From: Microglena sp. YARC | Lineage: Eukaryota > Chlorophyta > Chlorophyceae > Chlamydomonadales > Chlamydomonadaceae | DNA length: 64,000 nt | Reading direction: 5' to 3' | Assembly: GCA_022414725.1 (NCBI GenBank) | Contig: CM039464.1 | Coordinates: 36,715,641 to 36,779,640 of the forward strand | Part shown: piece by piece, positions 26,801 to 41,218 of the stretch | How the letters are laid out: every line of letters begins with the position of its first letter | Numbering within the stretch: the first letter of the stretch is position 1 | Position numbers and translations under genes: made by a program | The notes under the pieces: model-generated | What the model saw: the letters and a program-made list of their open reading frames with translations, nothing else | Databases searched by the model: none | Told to the model about the DNA's origin: nothing

Positions 26801-29800
26801 AATACCATATGATGCAGTTCGTTTAATATCATATATGATATCATACTCGACTTTGGCCCACATCATATGATATGTCGGTCCAGCCGTTGACCAGAAGGAA
26901 GCTGGACGCGGGTTATAAAATTTGTTGCGTCTGAGGCAGCAGAGCTGTAGGTCCTCCTGCGGTACCCTGATATATTTCGACCTATAATTAGGGATCGGCG
27001 ATATCACATGATATCATGTCATCATATGATATCATATGATGCCGGCGGTCTGACTAGGTAAAATTGGCCTGGGGCATCATATAATATGACATTAATTCAT
27101 ATGAATTTTGTATGATATAATATGATGTCATATTCGTCTTTGGTCAACATCATATGATTTGCCGTTCCCTACCTATAATCCTTGTTGTTGGTTTTGCACA
27201 CCACGTCTCTCTGGCCTCTGTCCTTCACCTTTCCTCTTTAATTTACATGGAGGTGTGGGACCTTCGAAAGTTAAACCAGTTAACGGGAACAAAGTGAAAA
27301 GGTCCTGTTCTCCAACCATTTCCCCTCTTAATACAGCACCAAGTACGCGCCCTAGAGACGAAAGCTTTGGATTACAAGGAAGGAAGAATGCTATGTAACC
27401 AAGTTCAAGTTCAAGGAAGGAAGAATGCGGTGTACCATCCTAGTTTAAGTTCTAGTTCAAGTACCATCCTTGGATGTCCTCAGCATGGGATGAGTGAGGT
27501 AAACTAGGTTTGCCTACTTATCTCATCAGAGACCTACCTCACATAGAGGTTCGTGACATGACTGGATTCGGAACTTTCTCCCACTACCTGCCGATGGCTG
27601 ATAACTGATAGGCGAAAGCGACCCGCCGTCCCTTGGAATGACCGAGTATGTCAACTAAGTGATTCTGGAACCGTTAAAGATTAATATCATGAGGTTATTG
27701 GATGTACTGACGAAGCCTGACTGAATACGAGATGGAAGTATTAGAACCTGATTTTCCAAGCTGAGAGCAAAATGATTCCTCCACATTATCTGATATGCAA
27801 TCCAGAACTGGGAGCAAGGTCGAGCGGTTTAGTTTTATCCATGCATGTACCGGTATGAGCAGATTGGAACAAGTATATTTTGATAATAATGCTAAGAAAT
27901 TGTTTGTTTTTGATACCAATTACATTTCCCTGGTAAGGTAATTACGACGAGCAGCAAAATTGCTGGCTGGAGCCATGTAACCTCGTCCAAGCCCCCCTGT
28001 GTGTTCACCATGGGGGTAACGAAACAGGACAACAAGACTTTCCCGAAAGCACAACCTCGAATACTTGCCATACATTTCAAATGAATCAGTCATATGGAAT
28101 ACCGGTGCATGAAAGTACGGTAACACTATATTCACTCTCAGCCCGCCCGCCCCCCCCCCCCCCCCCCCCCCCTACTCCCACCGAGACTTGCCTGAATGCA
28201 CAACCTCGAATACTTGCTATACATCGGAAACAAATAAGTCGTATTGAAAACCAGTATAAGGAAGTACTAGACCCACTCTCAGATCCCCACCCCCCCCCCC
28301 CCCCCCGAGCCCCCTTGGCGTCCAACCGAATCTGTTGTTGCATGATGCGCCCTGCATGATGCTATGGCCCAGGTTAAAAGATTCCCTCGGGAATTACACT
28401 GCCGCACCAAGGTTGTTCAGGGCGCTGCGTCCTCCGTAGCAGACACAACGACGAAGGGTCCGTTGCGTCGCAAACGCAGCTTCCGTGTGTTGGTTGGGCG
28501 ACGCAGACGCAGCTTCAGTAGGTCGGTTGCGTCTCAATTGAATAACATACGTCTCACTACGTCTCAGTGCGTCTCACCGCGGCTCACTGCGTCACATGCT
28601 CTGCCAGAGTGTCACCGGGCTACTCAGTTTATAGTCCAAACTGAACTATCGGCCTCAAATTTTAAATGCGCCAAAGGGGGCCTGGCTCGTCGCAGCTTTG
28701 ACCCAAATGCATTCGATTTGTTGTGCATGATGGATCCGTTGCGAATGTGGCAGATGTAGAGCGAATGCCGACCACCTGGCTCGCCGCACTCTTGTCCAAA
28801 TGCAATTCGAATATATATTAATAATATTATATTGACTACCAGTATTATATCATTTGTTGCACCCTAATTACACCCTAATTTATCGGATTTGAGGCGATCC
28901 CGCGGTATACAAATATGAAGGGAACGAAAATATGATATCGTTTGATATCTTGTCATTATGATCATATGATATCATATGATGCCGGCAGTTTGACGAGGCT
29001 AAAGTTGCCATTTACATACAATACCATATGATGCAGTTCGTTTAATATCATATGATATCATACTCGACTTTGGCCCACACCATATGATATGTCGGTCCAG
29101 CCGTTGACCAGAAGGAAGCTGGACGCGGGTTATAAACATTTGTTGCGTCTGAGGCAGCAGAGCTGTAGGTCCTCCTGCGGTACCTGATATATTTCGACCT
29201 ATAATTAGGGATCGGCGATATCACACATGATATCATGTCATCATATTGATATCATATGATGCCGGCGGTCTGACTAGGTAAAATTGGCCTGGGGCATCAT
29301 ATAATATGACATTAATTCATATGAATTTTGTATGATATAATATGATGTCATATTCGTCTTTGGTCAACATCATATGATTTGCCGTTGCCCTACCTATAAT
29401 CCTTGTTGTTTGGTTTTTTGCACACCACGTCTCTCTGGCCTCTGTCCTTCACCTTTCCTCTTTAGATTTACATGGAGGTGTGGGACCCTTCGAAAGTTAA
29501 ACCAGTTAACGGGAACAAAGTGAAAAGGTCCTGTTCTCCAACCATTTCCCTCTTAATACAGCACCAAGTACGCGCCCTAGAGACGAAAGCTTTGGATTAC
29601 AAGGAAGGAAGAATGCTATGTAACCAAGTTCAAGTTCAAGGAAGGAAGAATGCGGTGTACCATCCTAGTTTAAGTTCTAGTTCAAGTACCATCCTTGGAT
29701 GTCCTCAGCATGGGATGAGTGAGGTAAACTAGGTTTGCCTACTTATCTCATCAGAGACCTACCTCACATAGAGGTTCGTGACATGACTGGATTCGGAACT

Positions 29801-32800
29801 TTCTCCCACTACCTGCCGATGGCTGATAACTGATAGGCGAAAGCGACCCGCCGTCCCTTGGAATGACCGAGTATGTCAACTAAGTGATTCTGGAACCGTT
29901 AAAGATTAATATCATGAGGTTATTGGATGTACTGACGAAGCCTGACTGAATACGAGATGGAAGTATTAGAACCTGATTTTCCAAGCTGAGAGCAAAATGA
30001 TTCCTCCACATTATCTGATATGCAATCCAGAACTGGGAGCAAGGTCGAGCGGTTTAGTTTTATCCATGCATGTACCGGTATGAGCAGATTGGAACAAGTA
30101 TATTTTGATAATAATGCTAAGAAATTGTTTGTTTTTTGATACCAATTACATTTCCCTGGTAAGGTAATTACGACGAGCAGCAAAATTGCTGGCTGGAGCA
30201 TGTAACCTCGTCCAAGCCCCCTGTGTGTTCACCATGGGGGTAACGAAACAGGACAACACAAGACTTTCCCCGAAGCACAACCTCGAATACTTGCCATACA
30301 TTTCAAATGAATCAGTCATATGGAATACCGGTGCATGAAAGTACGGTAACACTTATATTCACTCTCAGCCGCCGCCCGCCCCCCCCCCCCCCCCCCCCCC
30401 CCCTACTCCCACCGAGACTTGCCTGAATGCACAACCTCGAATACTTGCTATACATCGGAAACAAATAAGTCGTATTGAAAACCAGTATAAGGAAGTACTA
30501 GACCCACTCTCAGAGATCCCCCCCTGCCCCCGAGCCCCTTGGCGTCCAGCACCCGAATCTTTGTTGCATGATGCGCCCTGCATGATGCTATGGCCCCACC
30601 AGGTTAAAAAGATTCCCTCGGGAATTACACTGCCCGCACCAAGGTTGTTCAGGGGGCGCTGCGTCCGTTCCTATAGCAGACACAACGACGACAGGGTCCG
30701 TTGCGATTCGCAAACGCAGCGTTCCGTGTGTTGGTTGGCGACGCAGACGCAGCTTCACTAGGTCGGTTTGCGTCTGCAATTGAATAACATACGTCTCACT
30801 GAGGCGACGTCTCAGTGACGTCTCACATGCGTCTCATACGCGGCGGCTCCACGTCGCGTCACGATACACTTGCTGGTATGCTCTGGGCCAGAGTGTCCAC
30901 CCACAAGCCTCAGTCGCTGAGCGTGGCCTGCGCAGGGGCACTGTAGCTCAGTTTTATAGTGCCACAAACTGAACTATCAGGCCTCCTCAAATTTTTAAAC
31001 TGCGCCAAGCCTGGCTCGTCCAGCTGTTCTGCAACCAATGCATTCGATTTGGTTGTGCATGATGGATGCGTTGCGAATTGTGGCAGGATGTAGAGGCGAT
31101 GATGCCGACCACATTACCACGTCACCTGGCTCGCCGGCACCCCCTCGTCCCAAATGCATTCGGAATATATATAATATAGTTAATATTGACCGTTACTGAG
31201 TTGAGATTATTGATATCCAGTATTATAAGGTACTTTTTCTGTTGAGACATCGGATGTGAGTATGGCGTCTGGCGCTGTAGCAGTCTTCCGCTGAAGAGCG
31301 CATCCTGAGCAGCATGGGACCTAAATACAAAACAAACCCTAATTTTAATCGGGATTTGAGGCGAGTCTCCGGCGGTATATACAATCAAACACGAACAGGA
31401 ATCAACGCACGGAACTAGCAAATATGAAGGGACGGAAAAAAAATATGATATCGTTGATATCTTGTCATTATGATCATTGATTTATTGGAATTTTGGGACT
31501 GTCTCTGTCTCTCTCGTCTCCACGTGTCCCTTATTTCCTGGTATCGGGATTTTTCGTTGAAATTTTTCCGGGACTACTCGTATGAGGGCGTTCCAAAGTA
31601 AACTGTGTAACGCTGCGAACCGCGGTCGAAAATTGCCATCGGTGATCTGGGAGCCTGTTTCGGAACGCTGCGCAGGAAGCTAGAGCCTTGGGAACGATTT
31701 AATCGGATTCATATGATGCCGACTGGCAGTTTTGACAGGAGGCTAAAGTTTGCCATTTACAATACAATACCATAATGATGTCAGTTCGTTTAATATCATT
31801 GATATCATACTTACCGACCTTTTTGGCCCACATCATATGATATGTTGCTACAATGAATTAGTAGAGAATGTGGGGGGAACTCACGAACACGAGTGACACG
31901 GTACCATGCAATGCAGCCGCGTTGACACAGTAACGGAGTTACTGGAGCGCGGGTTAGTTCAATAAATTTGTTGCGAGTCTGAGGTGCGCGCGGCAGTAGC
32001 TGTAGGTCCTGCCTGCCGGGAGTTATCTGATATATTTCGCCTTATATATTAAGATGATCATGGCTGGCGATATCACATGCATGTATCCCATGTGTCATCA
32101 TTATATGATATCATATGTGCCGGCGGTCTTGAACCTAGAGTAAAAATTGGCACCTGGGGCTTTCATTATAATATGCCATTAAATTGATATGCACATTTCT
32201 TGTTTATGATATTATATGATGTCATATTCGTCTTGGGTTCAACATCAATATGATTATGCCGTTCCCGATCTCTAGCCCACTATACTCTCGTTGTTGTTTT
32301 TGCAACGACCACGTCTCTCTGTGCCTCCTGTCTTCACTTTCCTCTTTAATTTACATGGAGGGTGTGGGGATCCTAACCTTCGAAAGGTTAAATCCTGTTA
32401 AGGGATGTTTGAACGAAAAAGTTGGGGGGGTGGGGGGGGGGGAAAAAAAGAAGAAAAAAGTTTTTTTTTCCTCTGTTCTTCTTCACACATTTTCCCTCTT
32501 CAATATATACAGCACCAAGTACGCCCCATACCGAGACGAAGCTTTGGATTACAGAGGAAGGAAGGAAATGCTCATGTGTAACCAAGTCAAGTTCAAGGAA
32601 GGAGATCGGTGTCCATCCCTAGTTTAATGTTCCTAGTTCAACGTACCGATCACTTGGATGTCCCATCAGCATCGGGATGAGGTGAGGTAAGAAACTAGGT
32701 TTTTGCCTACTTAATCTCATCAGAGACCTACCGTCACATAGAGTTCGTTGACATGACTGGACTTCTACCGGTAGTAACTTCGGGAGATATTACTTGTAGC

Positions 32801-33000
32801 AGCCCTTACTAGGTGAGTCTTCCTCCGCTGCTGCCCGATCGGCCTTGATAGAACTGAATAGGCGACGAGAAAGCGGGGGACCCGGCAGCCCTTGGAAATG
32901 AGACCGAGAGGCGTATTTGGGTCAACCAAGCCTAAGTGATTCTGGGGAACCGTTATAACAGAGGAATTAATAATCATTGAGGTTTTTTTGGTTTTGTACT

Positions 33001-34000
33001 NNNNNNNNNNNNNNNNNNNNNNNNNNNNNNNNNNNNNNNNNNNNNNNNNNNNNNNNNNNNNNNNNNNNNNNNNNNNNNNNNNNNNNNNNNNNNNNNNNNN
33101 NNNNNNNNNNNNNNNNNNNNNNNNNNNNNNNNNNNNNNNNNNNNNNNNNNNNNNNNNNNNNNNNNNNNNNNNNNNNNNNNNNNNNNNNNNNNNNNNNNNN
33201 NNNNNNNNNNNNNNNNNNNNNNNNNNNNNNNNNNNNNNNNNNNNNNNNNNNNNNNNNNNNNNNNNNNNNNNNNNNNNNNNNNNNNNNNNNNNNNNNNNNN
33301 NNNNNNNNNNNNNNNNNNNNNNNNNNNNNNNNNNNNNNNNNNNNNNNNNNNNNNNNNNNNNNNNNNNNNNNNNNNNNNNNNNNNNNNNNNNNNNNNNNNN
33401 NNNNNNNNNNNNNNNNNNNNNNNNNNNNNNNNNNNNNNNNNNNNNNNNNNNNNNNNNNNNNNNNNNNNNNNNNNNNNNNNNNNNNNNNNNNNNNNNNNNN
33501 NNNNNNNNNNNNNNNNNNNNNNNNNNNNNNNNNNNNNNNNNNNNNNNNNNNNNNNNNNNNNNNNNNNNNNNNNNNNNNNNNNNNNNNNNNNNNNNNNNNN
33601 NNNNNNNNNNNNNNNNNNNNNNNNNNNNNNNNNNNNNNNNNNNNNNNNNNNNNNNNNNNNNNNNNNNNNNNNNNNNNNNNNNNNNNNNNNNNNNNNNNNN
33701 NNNNNNNNNNNNNNNNNNNNNNNNNNNNNNNNNNNNNNNNNNNNNNNNNNNNNNNNNNNNNNNNNNNNNNNNNNNNNNNNNNNNNNNNNNNNNNNNNNNN
33801 NNNNNNNNNNNNNNNNNNNNNNNNNNNNNNNNNNNNNNNNNNNNNNNNNNNNNNNNNNNNNNNNNNNNNNNNNNNNNNNNNNNNNNNNNNNNNNNNNNNN
33901 NNNNNNNNNNNNNNNNNNNNNNNNNNNNNNNNNNNNNNNNNNNNNNNNNNNNNNNNNNNNNNNNNNNNNNNNNNNNNNNNNNNNNNNNNNNNNNNNNNNN
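33001..34000. other. Assembly gap (1000 N)
   Basis: Exactly 1000 N, a placeholder length. Both sides are satellite units, so the array length across the gap is unknown. Open frames spanning it are meaningless. Confidence 0.99.
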
Positions 34001-37000
34001 CGAGAGGCAGATGTCCAATCGCATTGAATGATATTTTAATAATATTATTTCTGACTACAACACACAGATATTATATATTTGATGCCGCCCTAATTTACAC
34101 ACACCAATCTTATCGGATTTGAGGCGATCCGCGGTATATATGAAGGGAAGACATTGAACTATCGTTTGCTATCCTGTCATTTGATTCATCATGATATATA
34201 TGATGCCCGGGCAGTTTGAACCCGGAGCCTAAGTTGCCATTGTAATACAATACGATATGATGCGTTCGTTTAATATATATTATGATATCAACTCGACTTT
34301 GGCCAATATATGAATCTGTCGGGATCCAGCGTCTGACCCAGAAGAAGCTGGACGCGGTTATAAAATTTTGTTGCGTCTGAGGCAAGCAGAGCTGTAGGTC
34401 CTCCTGCGGTACCCTGATATACTTTCGACCTATAATTTTTTAGGGATCGGCGATATCACATGATATCATGTCGATCATATGATATCATATGATGCCGGCG
34501 GTCTGTACTAGGGTGGTAAAATTGGGCCTGGGGCCATCACTATAATATGAATTAATTCATATGAATTTTGTATGATATAATATGATGTCATATTCGTCTT
34601 TGGTCAACATCATATGATCTTGCCGTTCCGTACCTATAATCCTTGTTGTTGGTTTTGACACACCACGTCTCTCTGGCCTCTGTTCTTCACCTTTCCTCTT
34701 TAAATTTACATGGAGTGTGGGACCTTCGAAAGTTAAACCAGTTAAACGGGACACAAAGTGAAAAGGCCTGTTCTCCAACCATTTCCCCTCTTAATACAGC
34801 ACCAAGTACGCGCACCTAGAGACGAAAGCTTTGGATTACAAGGAAGGAAGAATGCTATGTAAACCAAGTTCAAGTTCAAGGAAGGAAGAATGCGGTGTAC
34901 CATCCTAGTTTAAGTTCTGTTCAACGTACCATCCTTGATGTCCTCAGCATGGCATGAGTGAGGTAAACTAGGTTTGCCTACTTATCTCATCAGAGACTCT
35001 ACCTCCACATAGAGTTCGTACATGACTGGATTCGCGAACTTTTCCCACTACCTGCCGATGGCGGTAACTTGATAGGCGAAGCGACCCGCCGTCTTGGAAT
35101 GACCAGTATGTCAATAAAGTGATTTCTCGGAAAAACCCGTTTTTTAAAAAGATTTAATTTCATGAGGTTATGATGTACTGACGAAGCCTGACTGAATACG
35201 AGATTGAAGTAGAACCTGATTTTTCCAAGCTGAGAGCAAAATGACATCCTCCACATTATCTGATATAGCAATCCAGATACTGGAGCAGGTCGGCGGTTTA
35301 GTTTTATCCAGCATGTAACCGTATGAGCAATTGGAGTGAACTACAGTATATTTTGATATAATGCTAAGAAATTGTTTGTTTTTGATACGCCAATTACAGT
35401 TTCCCTGGTAACGGTAATTACGACGAGCAGCAAAATTTGCTGGTGGAGCCATGGTACCTCGTCCAAAGCCCCCCCCTGGTTGTTCACCATGGGGGTAACG
35501 AAACAGAAACCAAGACTTTCCCGAAAGCAAACCTTCGAATTTACTTGCCATACATCTTCAACATGAATCAGTCATAGGAATACCGGTGCATGAAGTACCG
35601 GTACACTATATTCACATTCTCCCAGCCCGCCCCCGGCCCCCCCCCCCACCCCCCCCCCCCCCCCCTACTCCCACCGAGACTTTGCCTGAATGCACAACCT
35701 CGAATACTGCTAATACATCGAAACAAATAGTCGTATTGAGGAGAACCAGTATGAAGGAGAGTACTAGACCCACTCTCAGATCCCCCCCCCCCCGAGCCCC
35801 TTGGCGTCCAACCGAATCTGTTGTTGCATGATGCCCCTGGCATGAATGCATGGCCCAGGTTAAAGAGCATGCCCTCGGGAATTACACTGCCCGCACCAAG
35901 GTTGTTCAGGGCGCTCCGTCCTTCCCGTAGCAGACACAACGACGAAAGGTCGTTGCGCGTCGCAAACGCGCAGCTTCCGTGTGTTGCGTTGCGACGTAGA
36001 CGCGAGCTTCAGTAGGTCGGTTGCGTCTCAATGTGAATAAACATACGTCTCACGTAGCGTCTCGAATGCGTCTTCACCGCGGCTCACTGCGGTTCACCAT
36101 GCGTCTGCCAGAGTGTGCACCGGGGCACGCTAGTTGATAGCCAAACTGAACTAATCCGGCCTCAAATTTTAAATGCGCCAAGCCTGGCTTCGTCGCAGCT
36201 TTGACCCAAATGCATTCGATTTTGTTGTGCATGATGGAATCCGTTGCGAATAGTGCAGATTAGTAGAGCGAATGCCGACCACTGGCTCGCCGCACTCTAT
36301 TCCAAATGCATCGAATAGTATTTTAATAATCATTATATTGACTAACCAGTATTATATCATTTAGTTGCACCCTAATTAACCCTAAATTTATGATTTGAGG
36401 CGCGATCCCGCGATACAAATTCATGAAGGAACGAAAATATGATAATCGTTTGATATCTTGTCCATTATGATCATATGATCATTCATATGATGCCGCAGTT
36501 TGACGAGGCTTAAAGTTGCATTTACATGACAATACCATATGATGCAGTTCGTTTAATATCATATGAATATCATACTCGAGCCACACATCATATGATATTG
36601 TTCGGTCCAAGCCGTTGACCAGAAGGAGCTGGACGCGGGTTATAAAATTTGTTGCGTCTGAGCCAGCAGAGCTGTAGGTCCTCCTGCCGGTTACCCTGAT
36701 ATATTACGACCAAATGTAGGGATCGGCGATAATTGCAATATATCATGTCATCAATATGATATCAGAATGGCGGCGGTCTGACTAGGTAAAATTGGCTGGG
36801 GCAATCATATAATATGACATTATTCATATGAATTTCTTGTAATGATATAATGTATGATGTCATATTCCGTCTTTGCTCAAATTTCATATTGATTTGCGCC
36901 CAGTTCCCTACTAATAATCACTTGTTGTTGTTTTAGAGCCACACCACACGTCTCTCAGGCTCTGTCCTTCACCTTTTTCTCTTTAAATTTACATGGAGTG

Positions 37001-39092
37001 TGGGAACCTTCGAAAGTTAAACCCAGTTAACGGGAACAGTGAAAAGGTTCCTGTTCTCCAACCATTTCCTCCTTAATACAGCACAAAGGTACGCGGCCCT
37101 AGAGACAAACAGCTTGGGATTACAAGGAAGGAAGAATGCTCATGTAACCAACGTATCAAAGTTCAAGAAGGAAGAATGCGGTGTACATCCTAGTTAAGTT
37201 CTGTTCAGTTACCATCTGGGATGTCTCAGCATGGGATGAGTGAGGTAAACTAGTTTGCCTACTAATCTATCAGAGACCTACCTCCATAGAGGGTTCTCGT
37301 GACTATGACTGGATTACGGAACTTTCTCCCCACTACCTTGCGGGCTGATAACTGATAGCGAAAGCGACCGCCTCCCTTGGAATGACCGAGTATGTCAACT
37401 AAGTGATTCTGGAACCGTTAAAGATTAATATTCATGAGGTTTATTGGATGTTACTGAACGAAGACCTGACTGAATACGAGAGGAAGTATTAGAACCATTT
37501 TCCAAGCTGATGAGCAAAATGACTTCCTCCACATTATCTGTATGCAATCCAAACTGGAGCAAGGTCGAGCGGTTTAGTTTATCCATGCATGTACCGGTAT
37601 GAGCAGATTGGAACAAGTATATTTTGATAATAATGCTAAGAAATGTTTGTTTTGATAACCAATACATTCCCTGGAAGGTTAATTACGACGAGCAGGCAGC
37701 AAAATTGCTGGCTGGAGCCATGAACCTCGTCCAAGGCCCCCCTGTTGTGTTCACCATGGGGTAACGAAACAGGACGAAAAAAGACTTCCGAATGCCAACC
37801 CTCGAATACTTGCCATACATTTCAAATGAATCAGTCATATGGATACCGGTGCATGAAATAGCTACGTAAACACTATATTCACTTCAGCAGCCCGCCCCCC
37901 CCCCCCCCCCCCCCCCCCCCTACTCCCACCGAGACTTGCCTGAATGCACTACCTCGAATACTTGCTATACATCGGAAACAAAATAAGTCGTATTGAAAAC
38001 CAGTAGAATAAGGACAGTACTAGACCCACTTCTCAGATCCCCCCCCCCCCCCGAGCCCCTTGGCGTCCAACCGAATCTGTTTGTTGCATGATGCGCCCTG
38101 CATGATGCTATGGCCCAGGTTAAAGAGATTCCCTCGGGAATTGCACTGCCGCACCAAGGTTGTTCAGGGCGCTGCGTCCTCCGTAAGCAGACACAACGAC
38201 GAAGGGTCCGTTGCGTCGCAAACGCAGCTTCCGTGTGTTGGTTTGGCGACGTAGACGCAGCTTCAGTAGGTCGGTTGCGTCTCAATTGAATAACATAACG
38301 TCTCACTACGTCTCAGTGCGTCTCACCCGCGGCTCACTGCGGTCACATGCTCTGGCCAGAGTTCACCGGGCTACGCAGTTTATAGTCCAACTGAACTATC
38401 GGCCTCAATTTTAAATGCGCCAAGCCTGGCTCGTCGCAGCTTTGACCCAAATGCATTCGATTTGTTGTGCATGATGGATCCGTTGCGAATGTGGCAGATG
38501 TAGAGGGAATGCCGACCACCTGGCTCGCCGCACTCTGTCCAAATGCATTCGAATATATATTAATAATAATTTATATTGACTACCAGTATTATATCATTTG
38601 TTGCAACCCTAATTACACCCTAATTTATCGGATTTGAGGCGATCCCGACGGTAAATACAATATGAAGGGAACGAAAATATGATATCGTTTGATATCTTGT
38701 CATTATGATCATATGATATTCATATGAATGCCGCAGTTTGACGAGGCTAAAGTTGCCATTTACATACAATACCATATGAATGCAGTTCGTTTAATATTCA
38801 TATGATATGCATACTCGACTTTGCCCACATCATATGATATGTCGGTCCAAGCCGTTGACCAGAAGGAAGCTGGACGGGCGGGTTATAAAATTTGTTTGCG
38901 TCTGAGGCAGCAGAGCTGTAGGTCCTCCTGCGGTACCCTGATATATTTCGACCTATAATTAGGGATCGGCGATATCACATGATATCATGTCATCAATATG
39001 ATATCATATGATGCCGGCGGGTCTGACTAGGTAAAATTGGGCCTGGGGCATCATATTATATGACATTAATTCATATGAATTTTGTATGATAT

Positions 39093-41218
39093 TACATTAC
39101 ATTACATTACATTACATTGCATGTTAAAGTCTACTTGACACCGCGAGGGTGTATGAGACTCTGTGCTTTAACACAAAAGAAAAGCACCCACACAAGCCCA
39201 ACAAAACCCATTACATCAGGGGTGTGTCGAGGACAACACAAACCAAACTCCCAAACACGCGTTTTGGTGGCGTAGGTATTAAACCCCTTAGAGCCGGACC
39301 AGATCATCCAACCACTTACAGTGGCGGAGGTAAGAAGCTAACAAATGAGAAGTCACAAGAAGAAGAAAAAAAGGGATGAATAATTACGGTGCCACTCAAG
39401 CAGTCCAGGGCTTCCTGTCTTGCTCTTCTACAAGTAGAAAGATAGTCGGCAATAGGTTGCTAGGCCCAAAAAGACTTAGTGCCATTTTCCATTCATAAAG
39501 GTTCTGAATGTGGAATCCGCAGAATTCCACATTCCATAGATACGGTTAAGATTATCTTGCATCATAGGGCGGTATCCTCATCCGGACATGCCTATAAATA
39601 CTCTCGTAAACAGCTTCTGGTAGCGGAGGCGAATATCATTATAAAAAGGGCACTCAAACATATGCATTTCATCCTCAGGTTTTTGGAAGCCCACACATTT
39701 GACAGTGTCTCATTGAGCGAGGGAAATGTGTGCTCTATGCACCACCCTCATTCTTTCCTGTGGTTCAGCCAATGGGAACCGCCCATTCTAAACTGTGCTA
39801 TAGAACGAATCTGATCCTGCTTATGTAGAGGCGGATGTAAAGGGAAATCAAGCACATTCTCATCATTGCTGTTGCTGCGAACCATTTTTTGTATTCGGAG
39901 GCGTTTAAAGCCAACTCTTCTTCTCATCAGGGATGTCTCTAACTTGCATTGGTGTCACTTGTTTTTGTACTTAAACCTCCATGACTCAAAACTTCAGACA
40001 TAATACCTCGACATCGACAGCCTCCAAAATGTTGATGTTTTTACTGGATCCTAGCTTGTGGAGAGCACAACGCAAGTCATGAACCCAGCCAGTGTTGGAG
40101 TCAAAAGAGTCCTCAAGAGCATTCTAATGAGATCCTCAGGTTCTTTTATGTATGGTCTTGTTCCAGAAGCGCAAAGCTTGTTTAAGCCAAGCAAAACACA
40201 ACGGGTTCTAGCCAGCTCTTCCATGATAATATTAGATGTAGTAGATGGCAACACCCAACATTTGTTTAAGTATACCTCTATGCCATTTCTCACAAGCATG
40301 GTCATTTGAGATAAGTGTGTTGTTCAGAATAGAAGGAGCCCACACCTCACAGCCAAAACTCAGGATAGGTTGTACAAGAGAATCAAACAGGTGGGTGAGA
40401 ATATCTAATATTGTATATCTCCTAGTATGGCATCGCCTACGGAGCATGTGGTGTGCCTTTTGGGCCTTAGTGAGCATCCTAGAAAAAGGCAAGCTTTTGC
40501 ACGATTGCTTGAGTCACCCATCCACAAAGAGGGATCCCAAGTAGATAAAAGATAACTTTGTAGAAAGTTGTGCTCCCATCATAGACAAATTTGTAATCAG
40601 GATCCATGACGGGCCTCAATCACAGAATTGCTTTGTTGAAAACGACAATCTCAGTTTTCTTTATATTCACAGCCATCTTAGTAGCCTCACAGAAATCTCT
40701 CAGACAGTCAAGCATCGCTTGATATCTGCCGGGGATTCTGCCATTATGCATTATAGCTAGGTCATCAGCATAAAGTAACAGTTGCCAGAATCTTTCCCCT
40801 AAGGCTCAGCCCCTACATTTGGGAGCTTGGATTGGAGGAACGATTCAATTCCTATCAATGTAACAGACCGAATAGGAGTGGGGATAGGGGGTCTCCTTGT
40901 TTACTCCTACAAGATGGAAAGGAGGATCGCATATGTCCCCATGGTAGGCGAACTTGGGAAAACAACATGAATATACATGGACTTCAGAATACTGAGATAG
41001 GGGTCCTTGACTCCTAGCCTTGCTAAGCAATCCCATAGCAAGTCTCTGTTGACCCAATCATAAGCCTTCTTGAAATCAACAAAAGCAACAAGGAGTGGTT
41101 TTTTCTTTTCTCTATATTTATCTACAATATGGTTAAGAATGAATGATGCATCTGCAGTACCCCTACATATAATACGATGTCATATGCATTAAGAATGAAT
41201 GATGCATCTGCAGTATCC
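39093..41218 (-). mobile_element. 5'-truncated LINE retrotransposon in satellite unit, copy 1
   Basis: Minus-strand reverse-transcriptase fragment, about 2.1 kb, interrupting the unit after GAATTTTGTATGATAT. Recognisable across frameshifts in 5' to 3' order: VDFKKAYDWVNRDLLWDCL (near 41085..41030), KQGDPLSPLLFG (near 40900), LYADDLAIM (catalytic YADD, near 40780..40755), LFDSLVQPILSFGCEVW (near 40400..40340), and a C-terminal C-x2-C…C-type knuckle (CPFYNDI in the sister copy). The minus-strand 3' end is a (TGTAA)n tail at 39093..39120. A nested duplication of AAGAATGAATGATGCATCTG sits at the 5' junction (41134 and 41190). Broken frames make it inactive; the clade cannot be fixed from what I can see. 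Confidence 0.88.

Noticed and set aside
32765..34122. Long open frames of 347-419 codons on both strands
   Set aside because: They consist almost entirely of the 1000-N gap.
39093..41218. Active LINE
   Set aside because: 5'-truncated within the reverse-transcriptase domain and frameshifted; no endonuclease domain present.
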